A stretch of DNA of 40,423 bases from Sedimentisphaerales bacterium (GTDB lineage: Bacteria; Planctomycetota; Phycisphaerae; Sedimentisphaerales; Anaerobacaceae), in NCBI GenBank assembly GCA_016927855.1, contig JAFGLV010000110.1, forward strand, positions 1 to 40,423. Direction: 5' to 3'. Both the position numbers and the translations under genes were made by a program. Positions 1-9,164 of this stretch are shown here, piece by piece; within the stretch, counting starts at the first letter, position 1; every line of letters begins with the position of its first letter. The notes beneath the pieces were generated by a model. The model was not told where the DNA came from and did not search any database. It saw only the letters and a program-made list of their open reading frames with translations.

Positions 1-108
1 CCTCTGGGGCAGAAGAATGGGGACAGCCATACGCGACCGAGCAGGGCTGACGATGGCGCCTCCTACCGCGAAGCGGTTTAGTCCAACAAGCACGAATGTA
101 CCAAGGTT

Positions 109-207
109 CGAAATCCAAAACAGTCCTCCCGTCAGGTCAGTTTTGGTCATTGGGATTTGGGTTGTTTGAGTTTGTTTCGGATTTCGGATTTCGTGCTTCG
201 GATTTTG
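109..207. repeat. dispersed A/T-rich repeat, copy 1
   Basis: This noncoding stretch is made of words such as TTTCGGATTTCGGATTTCG. It shares an exact 17-nt word (190-206, reverse complement of 39899-39915) with the copy near the right end of the window. It is much poorer in GC than the genes around it. I see no ORF in it, so I read it as a copy of a dispersed intergenic repeat family. The rest of 1-342 holds no gene I can support. Confidence 0.6.
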
Positions 208-266
208 AGGAGCAGGGGTCTCCGTGAGTATCGGTGGACGCCTTGGGGGAGAAATGCCTCTCGGTT

Positions 267-297
267 TTGCTTGCCATCCCTGCGGGGATGCTATAGA
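267..297 (+). promoter_or_regulatory. possible promoter of the V-ATPase operon
   Basis: TTGCTT (267-272) and TATAGA (292-297) are separated by 19 bp, which is longer than ideal. The spacer contains a small palindrome, CATCCC-TGCG-GGGATG. The site lies about 45 bp before the first ATPase gene, the right place for an operon promoter, but the match is weak. Confidence 0.3.
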
Positions 298-342
298 CTC
301 CCCACTCACAATCTGGCCGTGGCAGTAGGGGTATAGGGGTAT

Positions 343-648
343 ATGGAACTGATAAAGAAGATCAAACAGGCCGAAGCCGAGGCGCAGGAGATCGTCGAGC
401 AGGCGAAGGCCCAGGCCGCCGCGGAAGCCGAGGAGGCCCGCAAGCAGCGCGCCGCGGCCCAAGCCGAAGCCGGGCAGGCACGCCGCAAGGCGATCGCCGC
501 CGCCGTCGCGGAGGCCCGTTCGCAAGGGCAGGGAGAGGCCGCCAATCTCAAAGTCGATGCCGAGGCCAAACGCGACAAGCTCCGCCAGGAGACCGAAGGC
601 AAGATCGGCGCCGCCGTGGACCGCGTCATGAGTTACCTGAAGGGCTGA
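343..648 (+). CDS. atpH: V-type ATP synthase subunit H/G (peripheral stalk)
   Basis: The 101-residue protein is almost wholly a charged, Ala/Glu/Lys/Arg-rich alpha-helical coiled coil. This is typical of the small stalk subunit (AhaH/NtpF type) that pairs with subunit E to hold the catalytic head still against the rotor. It opens the operon and is followed after 2 nt by the membrane subunit I gene. The start is the ATG after the run ggggtatagggg. The antisense frame over the same DNA is a composition artefact. Assignment rests on coiled-coil composition, length and operon position, because this subunit is poorly conserved. Confidence 0.85.
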   Translation: MELIKKIKQAEAEAQEIVEQAKAQAAAEAEEARKQRAAAQAEAGQARRKAIAAAVAEARSQGQGEAANLKVDAEAKRDKLRQETEGKIGAAVDRVMSYLKG

Positions 649-650
649 GC

Positions 651-2615
651 ATGGCCATCGTGCAAATGGCGAAGGTGTTGATCGTCTGCCACCGCTCCCA
701 GGCTTCCGATCTGCTGGAGGCCTTGCAGCGCGAAGGCATCTGCCAGGTGCTCAACGCCCAGGAGGCGGCGGTCAGCAAGGAGTTTCCCGAGCTGGCCGAG
801 GCGGTGCGCAAACCGAAAGATATCGAGCAGATGCTCGCGCGCCTGGAGAAGGCCATCACTTTCCTCAAAGGCTACGCGCCGCCGGCCAAGGGCCTCGCGG
901 CCGCATTGGCGCCCCGCGCGGTGGTCGATGAGCAAGCATACGACAGAGTGGTCTCCGACCGGGCGATGCTCAAGATCGTCGAGCAGTGCGAGCATCTGGA
1001 GACGTCCATCGATAAGGCCACCAGCGAGATCGACAATCAGCAGAGTATCGTGGAGATGCTCCGTCCGTGGGAGCCGTTGCAGACGCCGGTCGACGAGATC
1101 GGTCGCTTCCATCGCGCTACCTGTCGCGCCGGCCTGATCCCCGCCCAGCATCTTGAGCAGGCCCAGGAGAAGATTGCCGAGCTGGGCGCGGCGCTGCAGC
1201 GCGTGGGACCGGCCGGCACCAAGGTTGCGTACCTGGTCGTCTTCCTCAACGAGACGGCCGAGGAGGTGCAAAAGGCGCTGCGCACCGTGGAGTTCGAGGC
1301 CGTGAGCTTCGAGGGCATGCGCGGGACCGTGGCGGAGCTCATGGGCGAGCACCGCGAGCACCTGGAGCGGGCTCGCGCGCACCTGCAGGAGCAAACGAAC
1401 GAGGCCGCCGGCCTGGCCGAGCACTTGCTGAACCTGGAGATTCTTCACGACCACTATCTCAATCTGCTCGGCCGCGAAACGGCGCGGGACACCGCACCGG
1501 CCACCAGCCAGACGGTGCTCTTCGAAGGCTGGGTCAAGAAGCATGATTTCAGCCGGCTGCAGAACGTGGTGTCACGGTTCAGCGCCGCCGGCGTGACGCA
1601 GGTCGAGCCGGCCGAAGGCGAGGAAATCCCGGTCGAGATCGAAAACAAGCGTCTCGTTCAGCCGTTCGAGGTCGTGACGCGCCTCTACGGGATGCCGCAG
1701 TATGTCAACATCGATCCGACGGCGCTGCTGATGCCGTTCTTCGCGATCTTCTTCGGCATGTGCATCGCCGACGCCGGTTACGGATTGCTGATGATCGGCC
1801 TGCTGGCCCTCTTCATCAAGAAGATCCAGGGGGACAAGAAGCTGCTGGTGATGCTGGGCATTTGCGGGATCGCCACCATCGTGGTGGGCGCCCTGACCGG
1901 CGGCTGGTTCGGCGACGCGATCCAGAAGTTCATCCCGGCGCTGGCTCCGGTGCGCGAGGCGATGATGTGGTTCGACCCGTTCGCCAATCCGCTGATGTTC
2001 TTCGGAATCGCCATCGGCCTGGGCTACTTCCAGCTCATCTTCGGCCTGGTGATTGCGTTCGTACACAATCTGCGACGCCAAGACTATGTCGCGGCCGTCT
2101 TCGATCAACTCACCTGGATCGTCATGCTCAACGCGCTCGTCCTGTTCGGCGCCAGCAAGGCAGGCGTCGTGCCGGCGGGGCTGGGCAAGATGTTCGGCCT
2201 GCTGGCCATCATCCCGGCGCTTGCCATCTTCCTGTTCAGCCACCGCGAGGGCGGCATCGGTGCGCGGCTCGGAATGGGCTTCTACAACGTTTTCAGCAGC
2301 GTGTTCTACCTGGGTGACGTACTGAGCTACCTGCGGTTAATGGCATTGGGTATGGTCGGCGCCGGTCTGGCGATGGCGATCAACGTGATCGCGGAGATTG
2401 CCGGCAATATCCCGGTGATCGGTTTCGTGTTGACGATCCTGATCCTGGTCGGCGGGCACGTGTTCAACCTGCTCCTGGCCATGCTCAGCGCGTTCGTGCA
2501 CACGCTGCGGCTTCAGTACGTCGAGTTCTTCCCGAAATTCCTCGTCGGGGGCGGCCGGCAGTTCGAGCCCCTGACCCGGCAATACAAGCACATTTACATG
2601 CGGACACGTCAGTAG
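651..2615 (+). CDS. atpI: V-type ATP synthase subunit I (membrane stator, NtpI/a-type)
   Basis: This 654-residue protein has the two-part layout of the family. Residues 1 to about 340 are a cytoplasmic helical and coiled-coil arm. After that come several hydrophobic segments starting near the PTALLMPFFAIFFGMCIADAGYG stretch, the conserved entry to the membrane half. The motif GDVLSYLRLMALGM, with the essential arginine that meets the proteolipid ring, is present near residues 557-570, as is the C-terminal FVHTLRLQYVEFFPKF motif. It forms the ion half-channels next to the K ring. Length matches the family (about 600-660 residues). Confidence 0.95.
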   Translation: MAIVQMAKVLIVCHRSQASDLLEALQREGICQVLNAQEAAVSKEFPELAEAVRKPKDIEQMLARLEKAITFLKGYAPPAKGLAAALAPRAVVDEQAYDRVVSDRAMLKIVEQCEHLETSIDKATSEIDNQQSIVEMLRPWEPLQTPVDEIGRFHRATCRAGLIPAQHLEQAQEKIAELGAALQRVGPAGTKVAYLVVFLNETAEEVQKALRTVEFEAVSFEGMRGTVAELMGEHREHLERARAHLQEQTNEAAGLAEHLLNLEILHDHYLNLLGRETARDTAPATSQTVLFEGWVKKHDFSRLQNVVSRFSAAGVTQVEPAEGEEIPVEIENKRLVQPFEVVTRLYGMPQYVNIDPTALLMPFFAIFFGMCIADAGYGLLMIGLLALFIKKIQGDKKLLVMLGICGIATIVVGALTGGWFGDAIQKFIPALAPVREAMMWFDPFANPLMFFGIAIGLGYFQLIFGLVIAFVHNLRRQDYVAAVFDQLTWIVMLNALVLFGASKAGVVPAGLGKMFGLLAIIPALAIFLFSHREGGIGARLGMGFYNVFSSVFYLGDVLSYLRLMALGMVGAGLAMAINVIAEIAGNIPVIGFVLTILILVGGHVFNLLLAMLSAFVHTLRLQYVEFFPKFLVGGGRQFEPLTRQYKHIYMRTRQ

Positions 2616-2628
2616 TTGATTCGGATAA

Positions 2629-3159
<531 letters not shown>

Positions 3160-3207
3160 AGCCCCAGCCGGCAAGATACCCGAACCCTCGATGACTGGAC
3201 GGTACCG

Positions 3208-3804
3208 ATGGAAGCTGAACAGGTCATAGACAAGATATTGTCCGACGCCAAAGCCGAGGCCGACAAGATCGCCCAGCAGGCCCGCGAAAAGGCCCAAGCC
3301 GAACGGGCCAGGCTCGACGAGCAGTTGGCCGAATTCAAGCAGGAGTCTGCTGCGCTGGCCGAGAAGGCCGCCGAGGACGAGAAGTCCCATATCCTCGCGG
3401 CCGCACGCATGGAGGCCGCCCAGGAATACCTCGCCGAGAAAACGCGCATCCTGGACGAGGTGTTCGCCCAGGCACGCCGCAGACTCGAGCAGTTGCCCGA
3501 CAACGAGTATCGCGATCTCATGGCCCGCCTGATGCGCGAAGCGGTCGAGACCGGCGACGAAGAGGTTGTCATCGGACGCCACGAGACCCGCATCGATCAG
3601 ACGCTCGTCGATGCCGTCAACGGCAAGCTCAATGCCGGAGGCAAGGGCAACCTGAAACTGGCTGCCGAGCGAGCTAACCTCAGTGGCGGCTTCCTCCTGC
3701 GGCGCGGCAAGATCAAGACCAACGTCTCGATCGACGTGCTACTGGGTCAGGCCCGCAACGACCTGCAGATCGAATTGGCCAAGGACTTGTTTCAGAAAGG
3801 TTAG
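3208..3804 (+). CDS. atpE: V-type ATP synthase subunit E (peripheral stalk)
   Basis: The protein has 198 residues. Residues 1-110 are a long charged helix (EAEQVIDKILSDAKAEADKI and on) and the C-terminal half is a compact globular domain, the standard layout of subunit E. That domain includes the conserved glycine-rich turn LSGGFLLRRGKIKTNVSIDVLL. It binds the top of the A3B3 head and pairs with subunit H/G. ATG start at 3208, 48 bp after the K gene. A 173-bp gap with a palindromic repeat follows before subunit C. Confidence 0.9.
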   Translation: MEAEQVIDKILSDAKAEADKIAQQAREKAQAERARLDEQLAEFKQESAALAEKAAEDEKSHILAAARMEAAQEYLAEKTRILDEVFAQARRRLEQLPDNEYRDLMARLMREAVETGDEEVVIGRHETRIDQTLVDAVNGKLNAGGKGNLKLAAERANLSGGFLLRRGKIKTNVSIDVLLGQARNDLQIELAKDLFQKG

Positions 3805-3846
3805 ACACTAGCCTCAGAATGCCTGACGGAATGACCACGATGTTCT

Positions 3847-3923
3847 GTAGGGGCAGGTCCCTGTGCCTGCCCAGAGCTTGCCCTGAGCCTGCCGAAGGGG
3901 CAACCACAGGGGGCTGCCCCTAC
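3847..3923. repeat. REP-like palindrome (GTAGGGGCAGG family), copy 1
   Basis: GTAGGGGCAGG (3847-3857) and CTGCCCCTAC (3914-3923) are complementary ends that enclose smaller dyads (GCAGG/CCTGC and related). Inside is a second short repeat word, AGCTTGCCCTGAGCCTGCCG, also found near 27983 and 37550. The same outer palindrome recurs at 15135-15225 and 35318-35370. This copy fills the gap between ATPase subunits E and C, so it would be transcribed as a hairpin within the operon mRNA. Confidence 0.8.
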
Positions 3924-3986
3924 GACGCGTGCAGTGAAGACGCCGTCGAAAGGCCGTTCTGTTAGAGACTATTAGACGTGAGGACG

Positions 3987-5024
3987 ATGCCCAAAGCACG
4001 ACCCGAACAATCGGTATTCGAGTTCCTGACGTATCCGCAAGTCGGCGGCGACGATTGGGCCTACATGTCCCAGAGTGCCCAGGTGCGGACGCTCGAAATG
4101 CAGTTGTTGTCCCGCACGGTGCTGATGGACATGGCCAACGCGCCGGACTTCAGCGCCGCGGTCGCGTCCCTGGCGGCCGGCGAGTACGCCTTGCCCCAGG
4201 GCAGCGCCCGCTTCGAGGACGTCCAGACCGTTCTGCTGGAGAAACGCGCGAACGTGCGCGAGCTCTTCGCGGACTGGATGCTCGACGCCGCGGTGGTCGC
4301 GCTGTTCAAGAGCCGCCACGACTTCGCGAATCTGCGCCTGGCGCTACGCCGGACCCTGACGGACAGGCCGTTCGGTGCCGACTACAGCGAAGAAGGCAAC
4401 ATGCCGCCCGAGCTGATCGAGCACGTGCTGGAAGAGGAGAACTACGACCTGTTTCCGCCTTATATGCGGCGTGCGACCGAGCAAGCGGTCCTGGGGTACT
4501 ATCAGAACAAGGACATTCGCCAGATCGACTACGCGATCGACCAGGTCGAGGCGGACCACAAGCTGGCTGAGGCGGCGCGGATTGAGAGCGTGTTTCTGCT
4601 GAATCTGTTCCGCATCCAAGTCGACCTGACGAATATCCGTACCATGTTGAGATTGCGTTTTGCCGACGCCCAGCACCGTCAGGGCCTGCTGGCCGGCGGG
4701 TTCGTCGAGTTGGAGCGGTTTCGTCAAGGCCTGGAGCTGGGTAGCGAGGCGCTGGGCCAGTTGTTCTTCGCGACGCCCTATCATCGCATCGTGGATGCCG
4801 GCGTCGCGTACCTGACGTCGAGCCAATCGTTCCTGAAGGTCGAGCAGCTTTGCGACGAGTACCTGATCGGCTTCCTCCGTTCGACCGGCCAGGTCACCGC
4901 CGGGCCGCAGGTGATCGTCGCCTACCTGCTGATGAAGGAGCACGAGATTCGCACCGTCCGCCTGATCCTGACCGCCAAGAAGAACCTCCTGGACACGAAG
5001 CTGATTCTGGATCGTGTTGCGTGA
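3987..5024 (+). CDS. atpC: V-type ATP synthase subunit C (rotor-to-stalk connector)
   Basis: This 345-residue, soluble, helix-rich protein fits the C (d-type) subunit that sits on the proteolipid ring as a funnel for the central shaft. Support comes from length, helical content, the repeated three-fold pattern of the family (blocks such as DLTNIRTMLRLRFAD and EIRTVRLILTAKKNLL) and operon position. I chose ATG 3987, with GTGAGG just upstream. An in-frame GTG at 3978 has no ribosome-binding site. The TGA stop (5022-5024) lies inside the left arm of the 30-nt inverted repeat that bounds the following S23 ORF, so the last codon and the repeat are shared DNA. Confidence 0.88.
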   Translation: MPKARPEQSVFEFLTYPQVGGDDWAYMSQSAQVRTLEMQLLSRTVLMDMANAPDFSAAVASLAAGEYALPQGSARFEDVQTVLLEKRANVRELFADWMLDAAVVALFKSRHDFANLRLALRRTLTDRPFGADYSEEGNMPPELIEHVLEEENYDLFPPYMRRATEQAVLGYYQNKDIRQIDYAIDQVEADHKLAEAARIESVFLLNLFRIQVDLTNIRTMLRLRFADAQHRQGLLAGGFVELERFRQGLELGSEALGQLFFATPYHRIVDAGVAYLTSSQSFLKVEQLCDEYLIGFLRSTGQVTAGPQVIVAYLLMKEHEIRTVRLILTAKKNLLDTKLILDRVA

Positions 5025-5541
5025 AGCGTATCTCGTGAAGCGTGAAGCGTTATTCGTGAAGCGTGAAAAGTGAAGCGTGAAGCGTAATGAATGGAGAGGG
5101 AGGGTGAGATGATGAGAGAGCATGAGCATAAGAAGATAACGAACTTCGGGGATTTGGATGTCTGGAAGAAGGGAATGGAGATCGTGAAGGCGACCTACCA
5201 AGCGACGAACGGCTTTCCCCGTCAGGAAATCTTCGGATTGACCAGACAGATGCGCCGGTCGGCGGTCTCGATCCCGTCCAACGTAGCCGAAGGCTTCAAT
5301 CGATTTCACAACAAGGAATACCGGCAGTTTCTGTACGTGACACTGGGGTCGTGTGCCGAGTTGGAAACGCAGACGGAGATAGCCGCCGAGCTCGGTTACC
5401 TTGGATCGGACGCGAAGGCGGCCCTCCTGGAAATGCTAGATCATGAGAGCAGAATGCTAAGGAACCTGGTGAAACGTCTCAACTGAGCGCCCAAGCGAAT
5501 CCGTGGGATTTCGCTTCACGCTTCACGAGATACGCTTCACG
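5020..5541 (+). mobile_element. S23-type insert bounded by a perfect 30-nt inverted repeat
   Basis: The 30 bases at 5020-5049 are repeated exactly, as reverse complement, at 5512-5541. The arms are built from the words GTGAAGCG and GTATCTC. Between them lies one small four-helix-bundle ORF. The unit fills the whole gap between subunit C (its stop codon is in the left arm) and subunit F (its ATG is 11 bp past the right arm). This is the layout of intervening sequences of bacterial 23S rRNA, which also carry S23 ORFs inside a stem. Here it sits in a protein operon. Mobility is inferred from the similar units at 9165-9764 and 14299-15412. Confidence 0.55.
5112..5486 (+). CDS. four helix bundle protein (S23 / 23S rRNA-intervening-sequence family), copy 1
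   Basis: The 124-residue protein has the S23 family signature: LDVWKKGMEIV at the N-terminus, LTRQMRRSAVSIPSNVAEGF in the middle, and EYRQFLYVTLGSCAELETQ. It should fold as four helices and form small oligomers. The family is related to the Avd proteins of diversity-generating retroelements. The function of free-standing S23 proteins is unknown, though nucleic-acid binding is suspected. GGAGGG lies 7 bp before ATG 5112. ATGs at 5109 and 5091 are also possible. It interrupts the V-ATPase operon in the same orientation and is bounded by a perfect inverted repeat. It is only distantly similar to the second copy at 9293. Confidence 0.85.
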   Translation: MREHEHKKITNFGDLDVWKKGMEIVKATYQATNGFPRQEIFGLTRQMRRSAVSIPSNVAEGFNRFHNKEYRQFLYVTLGSCAELETQTEIAAELGYLGSDAKAALLEMLDHESRMLRNLVKRLN

Positions 5542-5551
5542 AGATACGAGT

Positions 5552-5875
5552 ATGGAAGGCAAAGTTGCAGTCTTAGGTGACGCGGATTTTGTGATGCCGT
5601 TTTCGACGCTGGGCGCCGATACGTTCGCGGTCGGCCAGCAGCGCGAGCAGGTGATCGAGGCCGCCGAGAAAATCGTGGCCGCACAGTATGCGCTCGTGGT
5701 GGTGGCTGAGAACATCGCCAAGAGCGCCGAAGAGGCCTTTGCGCCGACGGAGAGTAAGCCGGCGCCGTGCGTGGTGGTGATACCGTTCACCACCGAGTCG
5801 GAAGGCTTCGCCACTGAGGCGCTGGGCAAGGTCCTCAAGATGGCTACCGGCATCAACATCCTGGCAGACAATTGA
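5552..5875 (+). CDS. atpF: V-type ATP synthase subunit F (central shaft)
   Basis: The 107-residue protein has the alternating alpha/beta pattern of subunit F. It opens VAVLGDADFVMPFSTLGADTF, the family's conserved strand and turn, and continues with AQYALVVVAENIAKS and a C-terminal VLKMATGINIL helix. It binds the D shaft and modulates rotation. There is no good ribosome-binding site because the S23 insert's right arm ends 11 bp before the ATG. Expression may depend on the arm DNA or on processing of the hairpin. Subunit A follows after 13 bp. Confidence 0.9.
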   Translation: MEGKVAVLGDADFVMPFSTLGADTFAVGQQREQVIEAAEKIVAAQYALVVVAENIAKSAEEAFAPTESKPAPCVVVIPFTTESEGFATEALGKVLKMATGINILADN

Positions 5876-5888
5876 GAAGGTTTTCGTG

Positions 5889-7670
5889 ATGGCAGAGCAA
5901 CGAGTAGGTCGCGTGGTCAAGGTGGCGGGTCCGGTGGTGGTGGCCGAGGGGATGAGCGGGGCGCGGATGTACGACGTGGTGCGCGTCGGCAAGATCAACC
6001 TGATCGGGGAGATCGTCGAGCTGCGCGGTGACACCGCCTCGATCCAGGTGTACGAAGAGACGACCGGCATCGGCCCGGGCGAGCCGGTGCTCGATACCGA
6101 GGCGCCCCTGAGCGTGGAGCTGGGACCGGGATTGATCGAGAGTATCTACGACGGGATCCAGCGGCCGCTGGACGAGCTGGTCAGTGCAGAAGGCGAGTTC
6201 ATGAGCCGCGGCAGTGACATGCCGGGCCTGAATCGCGAGAAGAAGTGGCACTTCAAGCCGACCGTCGGCGACGGGACCCAGGTGGGGCCTGGGGACATTA
6301 TCGGCGAGGTCGAAGAAACGACGCTGATGGTCCACAAGATCATGATTCCGCCGGGCGTGCGCGGCACGATCCGGAGCATCTCGGAAGGCGACTATACCGT
6401 CGAGGAGACCGTGGCGGTTTGTGCGGGCGAGGATGGGACCGAGACGACGCTGACGCTGATGCAACGATGGCCGGTACGAAACGCGCGGCCGATTGCCAGA
6501 CGGCTGGCGCCGGAGAACATCCTCGTCAGTGGGCAGCGCGTGATCGATACGTTCTTTCCGATCAGCAAGGGCGGGACCGCGTGCGTGCCGGGTCCGTTCG
6601 GGACGGGTAAGACCGTGGTGCAGCACCAGCTTGCCAAGTGGGTCGATGCCGATGTCGTCGTCTATGTTGGCTGCGGCGAGCGCGGCAACGAGATGACGGA
6701 TGTGCTGACCGAGTTCCCCGAGCTCAAGGACCCGCGCAGTGGCGAGCCCTTGATGCGCCGGTCCGTCCTGATCGCCAATACCTCGAACATGCCGGTCGCC
6801 GCCCGCGAGGCGTCCGTCTACACCGGCATCACCATCGCCGAGTACTTCCGCGACATGGGCTACACCGTCGCCCTCATGGCCGACAGCACTAGCCGCTGGG
6901 CCGAAGCCATGCGCGAAATCTCCACCCGCCTCGAAGAAATGCCAGCTGAGGAAGGTTATCCAGCGTACCTAAGTGCCCGTATAGCAGCATTTTATGAACG
7001 GGCGGGGCGGGTGAAGTGCAGTGGGAATCCGCAGCGGGAGGGTGGGCTGTCGGTGATTGGGGCGGTGAGTCCGCCGGGGGGCGATTTGTCGGACTCGGTG
7101 GTGCAGGCGACGCTGCACGTGGTCAAGGTCTTCTGGTCGCTCAAGGGCGAACTGGCTTACCAGCGTCACTTCCCGGCCATCGACTGGCTGACGTCGTACT
7201 CGTTCTACACCCAGTATCTCCAAAGGATGTTCGACGACAAAGAGCAGGGCGACGCGATGGAGCGGATGCGCAAGGAAGCGATGGGTCTGCTCGAGCAGGA
7301 ATCCGAGCTGCGCGAAATCGTCCGCCTCGTCGGCGCCGAGGCCCTCTCGCCGCGCGACCGCCTGGCCCTCGAGACCGCCCGCGCCCTCCGCGAGGACTAC
7401 CTCCACCAGAACGCCTTCCACGAGGTCGACACCTACACCTCAATGGCCAAACAGTACGAAATGCTCCAGACGGTCCTGCACTTCCATCACCAGGCGCTCG
7501 AAGCCATCGAAGCCGGCGTCGAAACCGCCGAGATCTTCAAGCTGGCCGTCCGCGAGGACATCGCCCGCGCCAAGTACATCCCGCAGGACCAGATCGACAA
7601 GATCGGCCAGATCCGCTCGCGGATCGAAGAGCAGATGAAGCAGCTCCAGGGGACCGTCGCCGCCAAATAG
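5889..7670 (+). CDS. atpA: V-type ATP synthase subunit A (catalytic)
   Basis: The 593-residue protein hydrolyses or makes ATP at the A/B interface. Visible features are the N-terminal beta-barrel (GRVVKVAGPVVVAEGM), the long non-homologous insert typical of V/A-type A subunits, the P-loop GPFGTGKT near residues 235-242, the Walker B region YTVALMADSTSRWAEA, and the conserved EMPAEEGYPAYL and SPPGGDLSD motifs. ATG 5889 is chosen over GTG 5886 because GAGAAGG ends 8 bp upstream. Oddity: codons from about 6943 to 7090 (CTA, ATA, TTT, TAT, AGT and G-ending runs) differ sharply from the C-ending codons on either side, while the protein is unchanged. Confidence 0.97.
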   Translation: MAEQRVGRVVKVAGPVVVAEGMSGARMYDVVRVGKINLIGEIVELRGDTASIQVYEETTGIGPGEPVLDTEAPLSVELGPGLIESIYDGIQRPLDELVSAEGEFMSRGSDMPGLNREKKWHFKPTVGDGTQVGPGDIIGEVEETTLMVHKIMIPPGVRGTIRSISEGDYTVEETVAVCAGEDGTETTLTLMQRWPVRNARPIARRLAPENILVSGQRVIDTFFPISKGGTACVPGPFGTGKTVVQHQLAKWVDADVVVYVGCGERGNEMTDVLTEFPELKDPRSGEPLMRRSVLIANTSNMPVAAREASVYTGITIAEYFRDMGYTVALMADSTSRWAEAMREISTRLEEMPAEEGYPAYLSARIAAFYERAGRVKCSGNPQREGGLSVIGAVSPPGGDLSDSVVQATLHVVKVFWSLKGELAYQRHFPAIDWLTSYSFYTQYLQRMFDDKEQGDAMERMRKEAMGLLEQESELREIVRLVGAEALSPRDRLALETARALREDYLHQNAFHEVDTYTSMAKQYEMLQTVLHFHHQALEAIEAGVETAEIFKLAVREDIARAKYIPQDQIDKIGQIRSRIEEQMKQLQGTVAAK

Positions 7671-7684
7671 AAGGAGACCATGCC

Positions 7685-7757
7685 GTGGCGAGGGCGTCCC
7701 GCCCTTGTGTGTCGCGGGCATCTTGCCCGCGAGTCAAGGCCGAGATGGCCTCGCCAC
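7685..7757. repeat. REP-like compound palindrome between subunits A and B
   Basis: Outer arms GTGGCGAGG (7685-7693) and CCTCGCCAC (7749-7757) are exact complements. Inside are smaller hairpins, GCGGGC-ATCTT-GCCCGC among them. It fills most of the 101-bp gap between the catalytic A and B genes. It resembles the GGGCGTCTCGCCC family seen at 10603-10725. A GGAG ribosome-binding site for subunit B follows it. Confidence 0.75.
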
Positions 7758-7771
7758 TATAGGAGTGCCAC

Positions 7772-9163
7772 ATGCTATCGGTAAAAGAGTATCAAACCGT
7801 ATCCAGCATCCAGGGCCCGCTGATGATGGTCGAGATGATCGACGAAGCCAAGTACGGCCACATCGTCGACATCGAGCTGCCCGACGGCTCCATCCGCCAC
7901 GGCCAGATCCTCCAGGTCGAAAACGACCGCGTCCTCTTCCAGGTCTTCGAGGGCACCAGCGGCATCGACGTCAAGCGCAGCACCGTCCGCTTCCTGGCCA
8001 AGCCGCTGGAGCTCGGCGTCTCGCCCGACATCCTCGGCCGCGTCTTCAGCGGCCTGGGCGTCCCCAAAGACGACGGCCCTGCCATCATCCCCGACAAGCG
8101 GCTCGACATCAACGGCCAGCCGATCAACCCCTACGCCCGTGACTATCCCAACGAGTTCATCCAGACCGGCATCTCCACCGTCGACGGCCTCAACCCGCTC
8201 GTCCGTGGCCAGAAGCTGCCGATCTTCTCCGGTTCCGGCCTGCCCCACGACGATCTCGCCGCCCAGCTCGCCCGCCAGGCCACCGTGCTCGGCAAAGGCG
8301 AGGAGTTCGCGGTCGTCTTCGCCGCGATGGGCATCACCTTCGAGGCCGCCCAGTTTTTCATCGACGACCTGCACAACACCGGCGCCATCGAGCGCGCCGT
8401 CATGTTCGTCAACCTCGCGAACGATCCGGCCATCGAGCGCATCGCGACGCCGCGTTTCGCGCTGACCGCTGCTGAGTACCTCGCCTTCGAGCGCGGCATG
8501 CACGTGCTCGTCATCCTCAACGACATGACCAACTACTGCGAAGCCCTCCGCGAGATCAGCGCCGCCCGCAAAGAGGTCCCCGGCCGTCGCGGCTACCCCG
8601 GCTATTTGTATACCGACCTCGCGACCGTCTACGAGCGGGCCGGCCGGATCAAGGGCAACAAGGGCTCGATCACCATGGTCCCGGTCCTGACGATGCCCGA
8701 AGACGACAAGACCCACCCGGTCCCCGACCTGACGGGCTACATCACCGAAGGCCAGGTCATCCTCTCGCGCTCGCTCGGGCGGCAGGGCGTCTCCCCGCCG
8801 GTGGACGTGCTGCCCAGCCTCTCGCGTCTGAAGGACAAGGGCATCGGCAAGGAGAAGACGCGCGAGGACCACGCCGACCTCTACAACCAGCTTTACGCGG
8901 CCTACGCCCGCGGCAAGGAAATGCAGGAGCTCGCGACGATCATGGGCGAAGCGGCCCTCTCCGACGAGGACCGCAAGTACATGGAGTTCGCCAACAAGTT
9001 CGAGGCCCGCTACATCGGCCAGGACTACTACGAGAACCGCACCGTCTTCCAGACTCTCGATCTCGGCTGGGAGCTGCTGAGCATGTTCGAGAACGCCGAA
9101 CTCAAGCGCATCGACGTCAAGCTGATCGAGAAGTACATGCCACGCTTTCGCGAGAAAGCGTGA
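7772..9163 (+). CDS. atpB: V-type ATP synthase subunit B (regulatory nucleotide-binding)
   Basis: The 463-residue protein is the non-catalytic partner of subunit A in the A3B3 head. It shows the family motifs [74 protein letters not shown] (degenerate P-loop, as expected) and [24 protein letters not shown] precedes the ATG at good spacing. The stop codon is immediately followed by the left arm of the second S23 insert. Length is normal. Confidence 0.97.
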   Translation: MLSVKEYQTVSSIQGPLMMVEMIDEAKYGHIVDIELPDGSIRHGQILQVENDRVLFQVFEGTSGIDVKRSTVRFLAKPLELGVSPDILGRVFSGLGVPKDDGPAIIPDKRLDINGQPINPYARDYPNEFIQTGISTVDGLNPLVRGQKLPIFSGSGLPHDDLAAQLARQATVLGKGEEFAVVFAAMGITFEAAQFFIDDLHNTGAIERAVMFVNLANDPAIERIATPRFALTAAEYLAFERGMHVLVILNDMTNYCEALREISAARKEVPGRRGYPGYLYTDLATVYERAGRIKGNKGSITMVPVLTMPEDDKTHPVPDLTGYITEGQVILSRSLGRQGVSPPVDVLPSLSRLKDKGIGKEKTREDHADLYNQLYAAYARGKEMQELATIMGEAALSDEDRKYMEFANKFEARYIGQDYYENRTVFQTLDLGWELLSMFENAELKRIDVKLIEKYMPRFREKA

Positions 9164-9164
9164 G

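Noticed and set aside
1..108. Possible end of an upstream gene or tRNA at the left edge
   Set aside because: Short open frames reach the edge in all three frames, but none has a recognisable domain. The GGTTCGAAATCC stretch is part of a dispersed repeat, not a TPsiC arm, and no cloverleaf forms.
6943..7090. Intein or intron scar in atpA
   Set aside because: The protein is uninterrupted and intein positions known in this subunit are at the P-loop. Only the codon patch is real; I kept it as a finding without calling an intein.
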